The notes under the pieces were generated by a model. It was not told the DNA's origin. It was given only the letters and a program-made list of their open reading frames with translations, and did not search any database. Made by a program: the position numbers and the translations under genes. Shown in pieces: positions 55,799 to 63,768 of a DNA stretch of 64,000 nt (the first letter of the stretch is position 1; each line of letters begins with the position of its first letter). The DNA lies in NCBI GenBank assembly GCA_016194985.1, contig JACQAK010000046.1, forward strand, positions 17,597 through 81,596, read 5' to 3'. This DNA comes from Bacteroidota bacterium (GTDB lineage: Bacteria > Bacteroidota > Bacteroidia > B-17B0 > Aurantibacillaceae).

Positions 55799-55802
55799 CC
55801 CC

Positions 55803-56459
55803 CTATTCCATACAGGCTCTTAAAAACTGGTTTAAAGGCAACATGGCTTTAAATACCTTGGTAGCATGTACAGGAAAATTTTTATTTAGGACATCTTCAT
55901 CCTTTAACTGATGAACAACGATGTAATGTTTATGCTGCAATAATCCTAAATCCGGATGATCTTTCGGATAACCTTTTGGGGCGGTTTTCAATTTATCATT
56001 CTCGTCAGACAACGATGTAAAATAGGTTTTAAAATCTTTAGAATTCAGTATTTTTTTAAAATCGGTTCCGTTATAATCAATCTCCTGTCTGATCTTGGCT
56101 AACACATCCGGTAGTGGCATATAACATCCTCCCGCTAAAAAGCTTTTACCCGGTTCGATATGGATATAGTATCCTGCCCCCATTTCTTTTTTGCCTCCGG
56201 GATTAATACTGGCACCCATATTCAATTTATAAGGCGATTTATCTTTGCTGAAACGTATATCCTTATTGATTCGGAATAAGCATTTTTTTGCTTCCAGGCC
56301 TGCCAGTTGAGGATCGAAACCTGACGATTTATCGATAACCTGTTTTACAATAGCTGTGAATTCTTCTTTAGCTATTTCGTATGTTTTGCGGTTGGCATCA
56401 AACCATTCCTTATTATTGTTTTTAGCTAATTGTTTTAAAAATTTAAGTGTTGTTTCCAT
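55803..56459 (-). CDS. DUF2461 family protein
   Basis: A 218-residue soluble protein. The start LKFLKQLAKNNNKEWFDANRKTYE is the family signature, followed by FRINKDIRFSKDKSPYKLNMGA, GAGYYIHIEPGKSFLAGGCYMP and a C-terminal region with GYPKDHPDLGLLQHKHYIV. Its function is not established. It is 3 bases downstream of the DUF1003 gene on the same strand, so the two are probably co-transcribed. Confidence 0.93.
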   Translation of the reverse strand: METTLKFLKQLAKNNNKEWFDANRKTYEIAKEEFTAIVKQVIDKSSGFDPQLAGLEAKKCLFRINKDIRFSKDKSPYKLNMGASINPGGKKEMGAGYYIHIEPGKSFLAGGCYMPLPDVLAKIRQEIDYNGTDFKKILNSKDFKTYFTSLSDENDKLKTAPKGYPKDHPDLGLLQHKHYIVVHQLKDEDVLNKNFPVHATKVFKAMLPLNQFLRACME

Positions 56460-56462
56460 TGT

Positions 56463-57011
56463 TTATTTTTTATTCAAATCGTTTATTTTGTGCTCTATGG
56501 ATTTCAATAACTCTAATTGTTTGGCCTGACTATCAAATAAAATCTTAATCTGTTCTTCCAGTAAAAGATCTACTTTTTGATGCAAACCTCTTACTTCCAG
56601 TTCTGCCTTTAAATTAATTAAATAGTCATTTTCGCTACGTTTTCGGTCTTTTTCCTCCTGACGGTTTTGACTCATCATAATAATAGGAGCCTGCAAAGCC
56701 GCAATACAAGATAAGATCAAATTCATTAAAATAAAAGGATAAGGATCAAAATTATCCTGAACCGGAGTAAGGGTATTAAAGAGGATCCAGATCACCAACA
56801 CAATAAAAAATGAAATGATAAAGGCCCAGCTCCCTCCAAAACGGGCCACCTGATCAGAGATTCGTTGCCCCGTGGTTAGTTTTTCTTCAGGTGCATTCAG
56901 CAGACCATCTACTATCAGCCTTTCATCTTTAATAGCCGTTTCTACTATGCTATGCAATTTAGCCAATTGCTCATTTTCTGTTCTCAACAACGTTTGTATG
57001 TCCTTATCCAT
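56463..57011 (-). CDS. DUF1003 membrane protein
   Basis: A 182-residue protein with two membrane segments (about 70-95 and 105-130). RISDQVARFGGSWAFIISFFIVLVIWILFN and FDPYPFILMNLILSCIAALQAPIIMMSQNRQEEKDR are the DUF1003 signature, and the C-terminal third is a coiled coil. The function is unknown. Confidence 0.92.
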   Translation of the reverse strand: MDKDIQTLLRTENEQLAKLHSIVETAIKDERLIVDGLLNAPEEKLTTGQRISDQVARFGGSWAFIISFFIVLVIWILFNTLTPVQDNFDPYPFILMNLILSCIAALQAPIIMMSQNRQEEKDRKRSENDYLINLKAELEVRGLHQKVDLLLEEQIKILFDSQAKQLELLKSIEHKINDLNKK

Positions 57012-57050
57012 GTTCTTCTTATTTAGGGTTATTGATTAAAAATAGTCGTT

Positions 57051-57197
57051 CTATTCCTTGGTATTTTTTCGTTTAAGATAATCCATGATTATCACAGAGC
57101 ATAATAACATACTCAAGCAATAAAAAGCATCTTCCACAGGAATCGTAAATATCCTGATTCCCATATTCTCCTGATTATTATAGACAACAATTGGCAG
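57051..57197 (-). pseudogene. crtY: Lycopene cyclase, C-terminal fragment in a different frame
   Basis: In the minus-strand frame closed by the TAG at 57051-57053 the reading is open from 57197 and gives PIVVYNNQENMGIRIFTIPV followed by EDAFYCLSMLLCSV and DYLKRK. The IPVEDAFY motif is the second-domain signature of Bacteroidota heterodimer-fusion lycopene cyclases. It has no start of its own (only an internal ATG at 57164). It continues the gene at 57178-57564 after a missing segment. Confidence 0.8.
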
Positions 57198-57564
57198 TCA
57201 TACTTAATACCATCACAAGGATGCTAATTCGTTTTCCGCAACTACCCAGTACATCACGGCTTACATATGCATTCAGAACTTCATAAATAAATAAACAGGA
57301 ATATGGAACACATAAAAAAAACAGTATTTCTTCGAGCGGTAAATTAAACAGATAAATTCCCAGAATATAATCCGGATTAAAGCCCCAAACGCCTTTAGCA
57401 GTAAATACAACATCCCAGGTCACAAAAAAAATTCCGGTAATACAAATGGATGGCAGGCTGTATTTCCATGTTTTATAAAAAGCCACTTTCTTATCAAAGC
57501 TTAATAAAAAGGGGAACAATACACTTAGTATATTTATGATTAAATAAAAGTAATGAGGATTCAT
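57178..57564 (-). CDS. crtY: Lycopene cyclase, N-terminal domain only (broken gene)
   Basis: A 128-residue membrane protein with the lycopene cyclase domain pattern: YFYLIINILSVLFPFLLSFD, ITGIFFVTWDVVFTAKGVWGFNPDY and FNLPLEEILFFLCVPYSCLFIYE (the LPLEE motif is diagnostic). The family in Bacteroidota fuses two such domains (about 230 residues). Here the frame ends at GKRISILVMVLSMTANCCL followed by two stops, while the end of the second domain is found in another frame just downstream. About 55 residues of the second domain are absent. It is part of a carotenoid cluster with the hydroxylase and CruF-like genes. Confidence 0.85.
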   Translation of the reverse strand: MNPHYFYLIINILSVLFPFLLSFDKKVAFYKTWKYSLPSICITGIFFVTWDVVFTAKGVWGFNPDYILGIYLFNLPLEEILFFLCVPYSCLFIYEVLNAYVSRDVLGSCGKRISILVMVLSMTANCCL

Positions 57565-57621
57565 TTATAAAATTAATTGCTTAAAGATACAATTAACGGT
57601 TCAATCTTAGCGAAGAAGATA

Positions 57622-58071
57622 TTAGCGTTTCTCGTTAAAATATCTAAAGGGTACCAATAGCATTCCAAAATTTTCGCCATCGGTTTTACCCAGATTTTTA
57701 TGATGAATCTTATGAGCTCTCTTAATCCCTTTTACGTATCTGTTTTCGGATTTGGAAAACCATTTAAATCGTTGATGTATAATAACATCATGCACTAAAA
57801 AATAAGCAATTCCGTATAATAAAATGCCTATTCCTATATAAAACTTAAAATCAAAGCCGTGCATAGCGCCAAACATAATTCCCAGCCAACTTGGAATAGC
57901 AAAAATCAGGAAAAACACGTCGTTTTTTTCGAAAAAGGACGCGTTACTGTGATCATGATGATCTTTATGAAAATGCCACAACGAACCATGCATAATAAAT
58001 TTATGGGAAAACCAGGCAACGAATTCCATTCCCATAAATGTGATAATAATGATAAATACATTAAGCAGCAT
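57622..58071 (-). CDS. crtZ: Beta-carotene hydroxylase (CrtZ-like)
   Basis: A 149-residue membrane protein of the fatty-acid-hydroxylase superfamily with three to four segments. The histidine motifs that bind the di-iron centre are complete: HKFIMHG, HKDHHDH, HDVIIHQRF and HKIHHK. In this cluster it should add hydroxyl groups to beta-carotene to make zeaxanthin. The ATG at 58071 fits the family start. The gene lies between the broken cyclase and the CruF-like gene, all on the minus strand. Confidence 0.92.
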   Translation of the reverse strand: MLLNVFIIIITFMGMEFVAWFSHKFIMHGSLWHFHKDHHDHSNASFFEKNDVFFLIFAIPSWLGIMFGAMHGFDFKFYIGIGILLYGIAYFLVHDVIIHQRFKWFSKSENRYVKGIKRAHKIHHKNLGKTDGENFGMLLVPFRYFNEKR

Positions 58072-58101
58072 ACATTGATAACAACCGAACGGTAAGTTTG
58101 T

Positions 58102-58722
58102 TTAAACAAACCAGTAAAGTGCCGAAAAAAAAGCCAGTTGCACCATATAAAAGGCCTGAGCAGTAAGATTGCTTTTTTGAGCTAAATGCTTTTGCACTAA
58201 ACAATTTAGCAGAAAAGAGATAATAAACCAGGCCAGATAGTTTTGCAGAGGGATATTATTGCCTTTCCAGTACCAAAAATCAAATTTTGATGCATTTTGC
58301 TCAATAAAAAAATCGAGCCCAACCATCAAAAAAGCACCAAATAGGGCATTAACTATTCCGTTTTTAAACTTAGATAATTGGGCCGTGCTGTATAATAAGA
58401 TACTCCAATTAATCCCAATAAGCAAAGGTACCGCATACAATTTATACCCCAGGGCATTTCCGTAATGATAGGAACCAAAGACCAGTTCGGTTTTCACACC
58501 CAAAACTTCCACTAAAAAACCTAAAATTGCCACCAATATCAAAGCACCATAAAATGACCATTTTCGCTGTTCGGACATCAGAATAACCAGTCCGGCTGAT
58601 AACAATAAATTAACAGGACTAAGCGATTTGAAATAGACCGGATTGACCATAAAGCCCACAAACCCCACTATATGAAAAACAATGATAATGATCAGAGGAA
58701 TATGCTTTTTTATAAACGTCAT
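58102..58722 (-). CDS. CruF-like carotenoid biosynthesis protein (DUF422)
   Basis: A membrane protein of 206 residues with about seven segments. VEVLGVKTELVFGSYHYGNALGYKLYAVPLLIGINW is the DUF422/CruF signature, followed by FLMVGLDFFIEQNASKFDFWYW. CruF hydrates the C1,2 double bond of carotenoids in cyanobacteria; the Bacteroidota relatives are called carotenoid biosynthesis proteins. I chose the ATG at 58722 because a consensus -7 box overlaps the longer TTG-initiated frame (58746). Confidence 0.88.
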   Translation of the reverse strand: MTFIKKHIPLIIIIVFHIVGFVGFMVNPVYFKSLSPVNLLLSAGLVILMSEQRKWSFYGALILVAILGFLVEVLGVKTELVFGSYHYGNALGYKLYAVPLLIGINWSILLYSTAQLSKFKNGIVNALFGAFLMVGLDFFIEQNASKFDFWYWKGNNIPLQNYLAWFIISFLLNCLVQKHLAQKSNLTAQAFYMVQLAFFSALYWFV

Positions 58723-58743
58723 GCTGGCTTCTTGTAAACATCT

Positions 58744-58751
58744 CAAATGTA
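58744..58751 (-). promoter_or_regulatory. Promoter -7 box of the carotenoid cluster
   Basis: On the minus strand TACATTTG matches TAnnTTTG and stands 21 bases before the ATG at 58722. It is divergent from the ppk1 promoter across about 33 bases. Confidence 0.55.
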
Positions 58752-58784
58752 ATAAAAATCAAAAAAGAATTAAGGCTTAATGCT

Positions 58785-58792
58785 TATATTTG
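58785..58792 (+). promoter_or_regulatory. Promoter -7 box of ppk1
   Basis: TATATTTG matches TAnnTTTG. It lies after the in-frame ATG at 58780 and before that at 58822, which argues that 58822 is the real start. Confidence 0.55.
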
Positions 58793-58821
58793 ATAACTAT
58801 AATAGTTGGCCGAATTTCATT

Positions 58822-60477
58822 ATGCAAAAAAACAAAATCCCGCACATCAATAGAGAAATAAGTTGGCTTTCTTTTAACGAACGTGTGCTTCAGGAAGCTT
58901 CCGATCCCTCAACCCCACTTATTGAACGATTAAAGTTTTTAGGTATTTTCAGTAACAACCGCGACGAGTTTTATCGGGTACGGGTTGCTACAATTAACCG
59001 TTTAACCAAATTAGGAAAAAAGGCTATTGATATTTACGGAGATGATCCAAAAGAGCTATTGCAAAAATTACAGAGAAAAGTAATTGAACAACAGCAGCAT
59101 TTTGAAGAAATTTACCAGGAACTATTGCATGAACTGGCAAAACAAAATGTGTTTATCATTAACGAAAAACAACTTACCAAAGAGCAACAACAATACGTAA
59201 AAGATTATTTTCATAAAGAAGTAGAAACGACGTTGTTTCCTATTATGGTTGACGAAAACAAGCCATTTCCTTATATGAAAGATAAGTCAGGTTATTTGTT
59301 TGTACGTCTGATTTCTACCATTCAAAAGCAAAAGAACAAATACGCCTTAATTGAAATCCCATCAAGAACAACCAGTCGTTTTATTATTTTACCTCAGGAA
59401 AAAAACAAAAAATATATTATTCTGTTAGACGACGTTATTCGTTTTAACGTTCATGAAATGTTCTCTGTATTTGGTTATACCACCAAAGAAGCCATCAATA
59501 TTAAATTAACCAGGGATGCTGAATTGGATATTGATCAGGATGTAAGCAAAAGTATGTTGGAAAAAATCTCCAAAGGTGTAAAAGACAGAAAAAAGGGGCA
59601 ACCTGTTCGCTTTGTATACGACAGCACTATGAGTAAAGAGATGTTGGCCTTTATTATGAAGAAGTTGGGCATGGATAAGAAAGATAACGCCATTCCCGGT
59701 GGACGTTACCATAATTTCAAGGATTTTATTGGCTTCCCTAATATCGGGGAGAAAAAATTAATGTATGAACACCCCACTCCGTTGGTACATAAATACCTCG
59801 AGAATATTAATACAAGTATCCTAAATGTTATTAAACAAAAAGATATCTTGTTGCACTATCCTTATCACACCTACGACCACATTATTACATTGTTAAGAGA
59901 GGCATCTATTGACCCAAGCGTAGAATCTATTAAAATCACCCTGTACCGTGTAGCAGATTCCTCGAAAATTGCCAATGCCCTTGTAAATGCTATTAAAAAT
60001 GGCAAAAAGGTAACGGTGTTGGTAGAACTGCAGGCACGCTTTGATGAACAAAATAATATTTACTGGGCCAACAAACTTCAGGAAGAAGGCGCTACCGTTA
60101 TTTATGGCGTTCCCGGATTAAAAGTGCACAGTAAACTATTTTTAATTACAACACGTGTACGAGGCAAGGAACAAAAATTTGCCCATATAGGAACCGGTAA
60201 CTTCAATGAAAAAACAGCCCGCATTTATACGGATTTTAGTTTGTTAACGGCTGATAAAAACATCACTGATGAAATTTCCAGTGTGTTCGATTTTTATGCC
60301 AACAACTTCAAAACGGGTGTATACAAGCAATTAGCCGTAGCACCATTTTTCATGCGCCAAACCTTTGTTAATTTAATTGATAAAGAAATAGCAAATGCCA
60401 AAGCAGGAAAGAAAGCTTACATGATTCTGAAAATGAATAGCCTGGTAGATAAAGATATGATTGAAAAATTATATTAA
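58822..60477 (+). CDS. ppk1: Polyphosphate kinase 1, N-terminal part up to an in-frame stop
   Basis: The first 551 codons of Ppk1, which makes polyphosphate from ATP. The N and H domains are intact (INREISWLSFNERVLQEA, FSNNRDEFYRVRVA; FPYMKDKSGYLFVRL), and the first catalytic histidine, H436, lies in GLKVHSKLFLI. The frame ends at TAA (codon 552, bases 60475-60477) after MIEKLY. The codons directly after it read on in frame as ASQAGVEIKLIIRGICSL, which is the Ppk1 sequence; the family has a Glu at the stop position, so GAA to TAA would explain it. The start at 58822 is chosen from the promoter box. See the next entry for the rest. Confidence 0.93.
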   Translation: MQKNKIPHINREISWLSFNERVLQEASDPSTPLIERLKFLGIFSNNRDEFYRVRVATINRLTKLGKKAIDIYGDDPKELLQKLQRKVIEQQQHFEEIYQELLHELAKQNVFIINEKQLTKEQQQYVKDYFHKEVETTLFPIMVDENKPFPYMKDKSGYLFVRLISTIQKQKNKYALIEIPSRTTSRFIILPQEKNKKYIILLDDVIRFNVHEMFSVFGYTTKEAINIKLTRDAELDIDQDVSKSMLEKISKGVKDRKKGQPVRFVYDSTMSKEMLAFIMKKLGMDKKDNAIPGGRYHNFKDFIGFPNIGEKKLMYEHPTPLVHKYLENINTSILNVIKQKDILLHYPYHTYDHIITLLREASIDPSVESIKITLYRVADSSKIANALVNAIKNGKKVTVLVELQARFDEQNNIYWANKLQEEGATVIYGVPGLKVHSKLFLITTRVRGKEQKFAHIGTGNFNEKTARIYTDFSLLTADKNITDEISSVFDFYANNFKTGVYKQLAVAPFFMRQTFVNLIDKEIANAKAGKKAYMILKMNSLVDKDMIEKLY

Positions 60478-60531
60478 GCATCTCAGGCAGGTGTTGAAAT
60501 AAAACTGATCATAAGAGGAATTTGTTCCCTA

Positions 60532-60939
60532 GTGACAGAAATAGCAGGATATAGCGACAATATCAAAGCATATAGTATCGTAGATAAATATCTGGAACAT
60601 GCCCGTATTTTTATTTTTGCAAACGGCGGCAACGAGAAGATTTATATCACTTCAGCCGACTGGATGAGTAGAAATCTGGATAGTCGTAGCGAAGTAGCCG
60701 TTCCTATTTTGGATGCCGAAGTAAAAAAACAGATCAAAGACATCATCAATATTCAATTATCAGGTAATACCAAAGTTCGTATTCTGGATAGATTACAACA
60801 AAATCTTTATAAAAAAGCAAAACCCGGCGAACGCAAAATCCGTGTACAAGACGAGATCTATAATTACCTCAAAAAAGATAATGAGGCTTATTTAAACCCT
60901 AAAACTAAAACCACTACTAAATCCCTTTCTTCGTTATGA
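60532..60939 (+). CDS. ppk1: Polyphosphate kinase 1, C-terminal part beyond the stop
   Basis: The rest of Ppk1 (to residue 705 if the TAA is read through), in the same frame. It holds the second catalytic histidine, H593, in YLEHARIFIFANGG, and the C-terminal signature SADWMSRNLDSRSEVAVPI. A GTG at 60532 could start it, but that would leave out the beta strand ahead. The end overlaps ppx by 3 bases in an ATGA arrangement, so ppx would be translationally coupled to it. Without the N-terminal part it should be inactive. Confidence 0.85.
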   Translation: MTEIAGYSDNIKAYSIVDKYLEHARIFIFANGGNEKIYITSADWMSRNLDSRSEVAVPILDAEVKKQIKDIINIQLSGNTKVRILDRLQQNLYKKAKPGERKIRVQDEIYNYLKKDNEAYLNPKTKTTTKSLSSL

Positions 60940-61817
60940 TTTTTGCAGCTGTTGATATTGGAAGTAATGCGATGCGTTTGTTATTTTGCAGAGCTTACGA
61001 AGTAAATGGGAAACCACATTTTAGCAAAGAAGAACTGATTCGTTTACCGATACGCTTAGGAGAAGATGTATTCCTAAATGGCAGAATTTCAGAACGAAAA
61101 GCCGAAAAATTGATTACGGCCATGCGTGGTTTTAGAGAGTTAATTAAAGTATACGAAGTAGATGATTTCAGAGCAGTAGCTACCAGTGCTATGCGCGATG
61201 CCAGTAATAGTGCTGAAGTTATTGAACGAATCAAAAAAGAAGCAGATTTAACCGTAGAGATCATTGACGGAAAACTGGAGGCTCAATTGGTATTTTCAAA
61301 TCATATCGAAGAACTATTAAACCCAAAACATTCTTATTTATATATAGATGTTGGCGGTGGTAGTACAGAACTCACACTATACAGCAATCACAAAGTCATA
61401 GCCTCTAAATCTTTTAATATTGGTACTGTTCGTATGCTCTTAAACAAAGTAGAAAAAGACGAATGGGATTTGATGAAAGAATGGATCAAAAGAACAACCT
61501 TTGGTTATAGCCCGTTACGTGCCATTGGCTCCGGAGGAAATATCAATAAGATATTTAAGATGACCAAAAAGGAAAATAAAAATCTGAGTTATAATAAACT
61601 CAAAGGTATCAATGATATGCTTAATTCTTATACCTACGAAGAACGCGTGGAAGTATTAGGGTTAAAACCTGACAGAGCAGATGTTATTGTTCATGCTTCC
61701 AAGATCTTTATTACCATCATGAAAACAGCGGAAATTGATGACATATTTATTCCTCAAATAGGTTTATCAGATGGTATTGTGCATGATTTATACGATAAAG
61801 CAAAAGCTAAGAAGTAG
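60936..61817 (+). CDS. ppx: Exopolyphosphatase / GppA family
   Basis: A 293-residue protein with the actin-like fold of Ppx/GppA. It breaks down polyphosphate or converts pppGpp to ppGpp. Motifs are AAVDIGSNAMRLLFC at the N-terminus, FRAVATSAMRDASNS, YIDVGGGSTELTLYS, and C-terminal AIGSGGNINKIF. It is shorter than E. coli Ppx and lacks the HD-type C-terminal domain, as in other Bacteroidota. It overlaps ppk1 (ATGA), so the ppk1-ppx pair forms an operon. Confidence 0.94.
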   Translation: MIFAAVDIGSNAMRLLFCRAYEVNGKPHFSKEELIRLPIRLGEDVFLNGRISERKAEKLITAMRGFRELIKVYEVDDFRAVATSAMRDASNSAEVIERIKKEADLTVEIIDGKLEAQLVFSNHIEELLNPKHSYLYIDVGGGSTELTLYSNHKVIASKSFNIGTVRMLLNKVEKDEWDLMKEWIKRTTFGYSPLRAIGSGGNINKIFKMTKKENKNLSYNKLKGINDMLNSYTYEERVEVLGLKPDRADVIVHASKIFITIMKTAEIDDIFIPQIGLSDGIVHDLYDKAKAKK

Positions 61818-61820
61818 ATA

Positions 61821-62543
61821 TCATTTCTCCGCTAAATAAATAGCTGCTAAACCCAAACCTACCGAACTAAAACCCGCTTTTTTATACCCAACTTTTTCCA
61901 GTATAGCCGTAAAACGTTCATTATCCGGAAACGCCTTAATAGACTCCGGTAAATAAGTATAGGCACGCGTGTCTTTAGAAAATAACTTTCCTAAAGTTGG
62001 TGTAATGTATTTAAAATGGAATTTATAAAATTGCTTCACTGGAAATTTACGGGGCGATGAGAACTCCAGAATACACAACTGACCACCCGGTTTCAAAATA
62101 CGCAACATATTACTAAGCCCTTTTTCAAGGTTCTCAAAGTTTCTTACTCCAAAACCTACAGTGATAGCATCCACCGAATTATCAGGCAAATTACAGGTTT
62201 CAGCATCACCATATTCTAAAGTGATTGTTTTATCAAGTTGCAATTTTTGTAATTTTTCCCTGCCAAACTTCATCATTCCTTCGCTGATATCGATTCCTAT
62301 TACTTTCACCGGATTCAATTTCATGGCGGCGATGGCAAAATCACCTGTTCCTGTTGCAACATCCAAAATATATTTAGGTTTTTTATCGGCAATTAACCGA
62401 ATACATTTTTTTCTCCAACCCTTATGAATACCAAGTGACAATAAAGAATTTAAAAAATCGTAACGAAACGCAATATTATCAAACATTTGAGCAACCTGCT
62501 CTTTTTTTGATTCGGTGTTGTTATAGGGTGTAATTTGAGACAT
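61821..62543 (-). CDS. menG: Demethylmenaquinone methyltransferase
   Basis: A 240-residue UbiE/MenG. It adds the final methyl group to menaquinone. The SAM site is YILDVATGTGDFAIAA, with VIGIDISEGMMKFGREK, DAITVGFGVRNFENLEKGL and FSSPRKFPVKQFYKFHFKYITPTLG. I chose the ATG at 62543 (MSQITPYNNTESKKEQVAQMF); a longer start at 62606 would run through a repeat and is unlikely. Confidence 0.95.
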   Translation of the reverse strand: MSQITPYNNTESKKEQVAQMFDNIAFRYDFLNSLLSLGIHKGWRKKCIRLIADKKPKYILDVATGTGDFAIAAMKLNPVKVIGIDISEGMMKFGREKLQKLQLDKTITLEYGDAETCNLPDNSVDAITVGFGVRNFENLEKGLSNMLRILKPGGQLCILEFSSPRKFPVKQFYKFHFKYITPTLGKLFSKDTRAYTYLPESIKAFPDNERFTAILEKVGYKKAGFSSVGLGLAAIYLAEK

Positions 62544-62555
62544 ACTATTATTTAT

Positions 62556-62645
62556 TTCCCGCAGATTACCGCAGATATTATAATACAATTTTATTCCCGG
62601 CTTCAATGCAAAAAATATCTGCGTAAATCAGCGAAATCAGCGGGA
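62556..62645. repeat. CGCAGAT inverted repeat
   Basis: Between menG and hldA. The left side reads TCCCGCAGATTACCGCAGATA and the right side ATATCTGCGTAAATCAGCG... with a closing AGCGGGA. The pair is imperfect but clearly inverted. The same CGCAGAT unit occurs at 63687-63705 and in a decayed form near 53180-53288. Confidence 0.7.
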
Positions 62646-62648
62646 TAT

Positions 62649-63665
62649 TTACCTAACGAAATCCAGTTTCAAAGATTCTTCCAATAACTGTTCTTTACTA
62701 ACAGGTACAACGCCTATTTGTTCACAGACCAACCCTCCGGCTAAATTAGAAATAGCAGCCATTACTATAGGATTAACATGCAGAGCCACTAAAAGCGCGG
62801 CTACACTTATAACCGTGTCACCTGCTCCACTTACGTCAGCAATGCTGCGAATATGAGCAGGCGTATGTTCTTTTATGGAGCGGGAATTAATAATCACTCC
62901 TTTTTCTGCTAACGTTACAAGCGCTGTTTCAAATTTTTGTTTTACCCTGAAACTGCTGATAGCGCGTTGCAATTCATTGATATTATCGGAGCTGATATCC
63001 ATTTTTAACCCTTCACGCAATTCTTTCAAATTAGGCTTAAATAAAGTCACGCCTTTATACGCGTTAAAATTTTTCTTCTTAGGATCTACGCAGGTTGGAA
63101 TTCCCTTACTCTTAGCAAGTTCTACTACTTTCGAAATTAACTTGGGAGTGATCAATCCTTTATTATAATCTTCAAATAAAATCACATCGATTTTATCATG
63201 TTGGATAATATACGAAATCAACGTGATCAATTGTTGCGTTTCAGCCGGAGTGATATCTTCTTCTATTTCTTCATCAATACGTAATAGCTGATGATTATTT
63301 CCAATCACACGCGTTTTTTCGGTGGTTATTCTATCGCGCGACTTCAGAATCCCCTTTTGACTAAGCTTTTGCGCTTTTAAAAGGTCTAAAAAAGATTGGC
63401 CCTCCTGATCAATTCCAATAACAGAACATAAAATAGGATTGGCCCCCATCGCCTGAATATTCAATGCCACATTAGCCGCACCGCCCAAACGTTTTTCCTT
63501 TTTGTGAACAGCAATAATAGGAACCGGTGCTTCGGGAGAAATGCGGTTTACTTTTCCCCACATGTAACTATCGATCATCACATCCCCGATAATCAAAACA
63601 TTCAAATTACTGAACGATCTGAATATTTCGCGAATGTGTTCTTTTTTTACAGATAATTTTTTCAT
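62649..63665 (-). CDS. hldA: D-glycero-beta-D-manno-heptose-7-phosphate kinase (HldE kinase domain)
   Basis: A 338-residue PfkB-family kinase. It phosphorylates heptose-7-phosphate at C1 in the making of ADP-heptose for lipopolysaccharide core. The family signature is GGAANVALNIQAMGA near residue 60 and the catalytic DVSGAGDTVISVAAL near the C-terminus. VLIIGDVMIDSYMWGKVNRISPEAPVPI at the N-terminus is the RfaE1 pattern. The cytidylyltransferase domain of bifunctional HldE is absent, so the second activity must be encoded elsewhere. Confidence 0.93.
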   Translation of the reverse strand: MKKLSVKKEHIREIFRSFSNLNVLIIGDVMIDSYMWGKVNRISPEAPVPIIAVHKKEKRLGGAANVALNIQAMGANPILCSVIGIDQEGQSFLDLLKAQKLSQKGILKSRDRITTEKTRVIGNNHQLLRIDEEIEEDITPAETQQLITLISYIIQHDKIDVILFEDYNKGLITPKLISKVVELAKSKGIPTCVDPKKKNFNAYKGVTLFKPNLKELREGLKMDISSDNINELQRAISSFRVKQKFETALVTLAEKGVIINSRSIKEHTPAHIRSIADVSGAGDTVISVAALLVALHVNPIVMAAISNLAGGLVCEQIGVVPVSKEQLLEESLKLDFVR

Positions 63666-63686
63666 TTACTCTTTAATTCTATTTCC

Positions 63687-63705
63687 CGCAGATAACGCAG
63701 ATTTT
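63687..63705. repeat. CGCAGAT unit, half-copy
   Basis: CCGCAGATAACGCAGATTT, a single arm of the repeat seen at 62556-62645, lies in the gap between hldA and the aminotransferase gene. Confidence 0.5.
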
Positions 63706-63768
63706 AAAGTTTCTTTATAATTGTTTTTATCCTTAAGTCTCTTAAATCCCTTTGGTCTTTTTAATCTT

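Noticed and set aside
60475..60477. Recoding (stop readthrough) at the ppk1 TAA
   Set aside because: TAA is not a usual readthrough codon and I see no downstream structure that would support it; a mutation or error is simpler.
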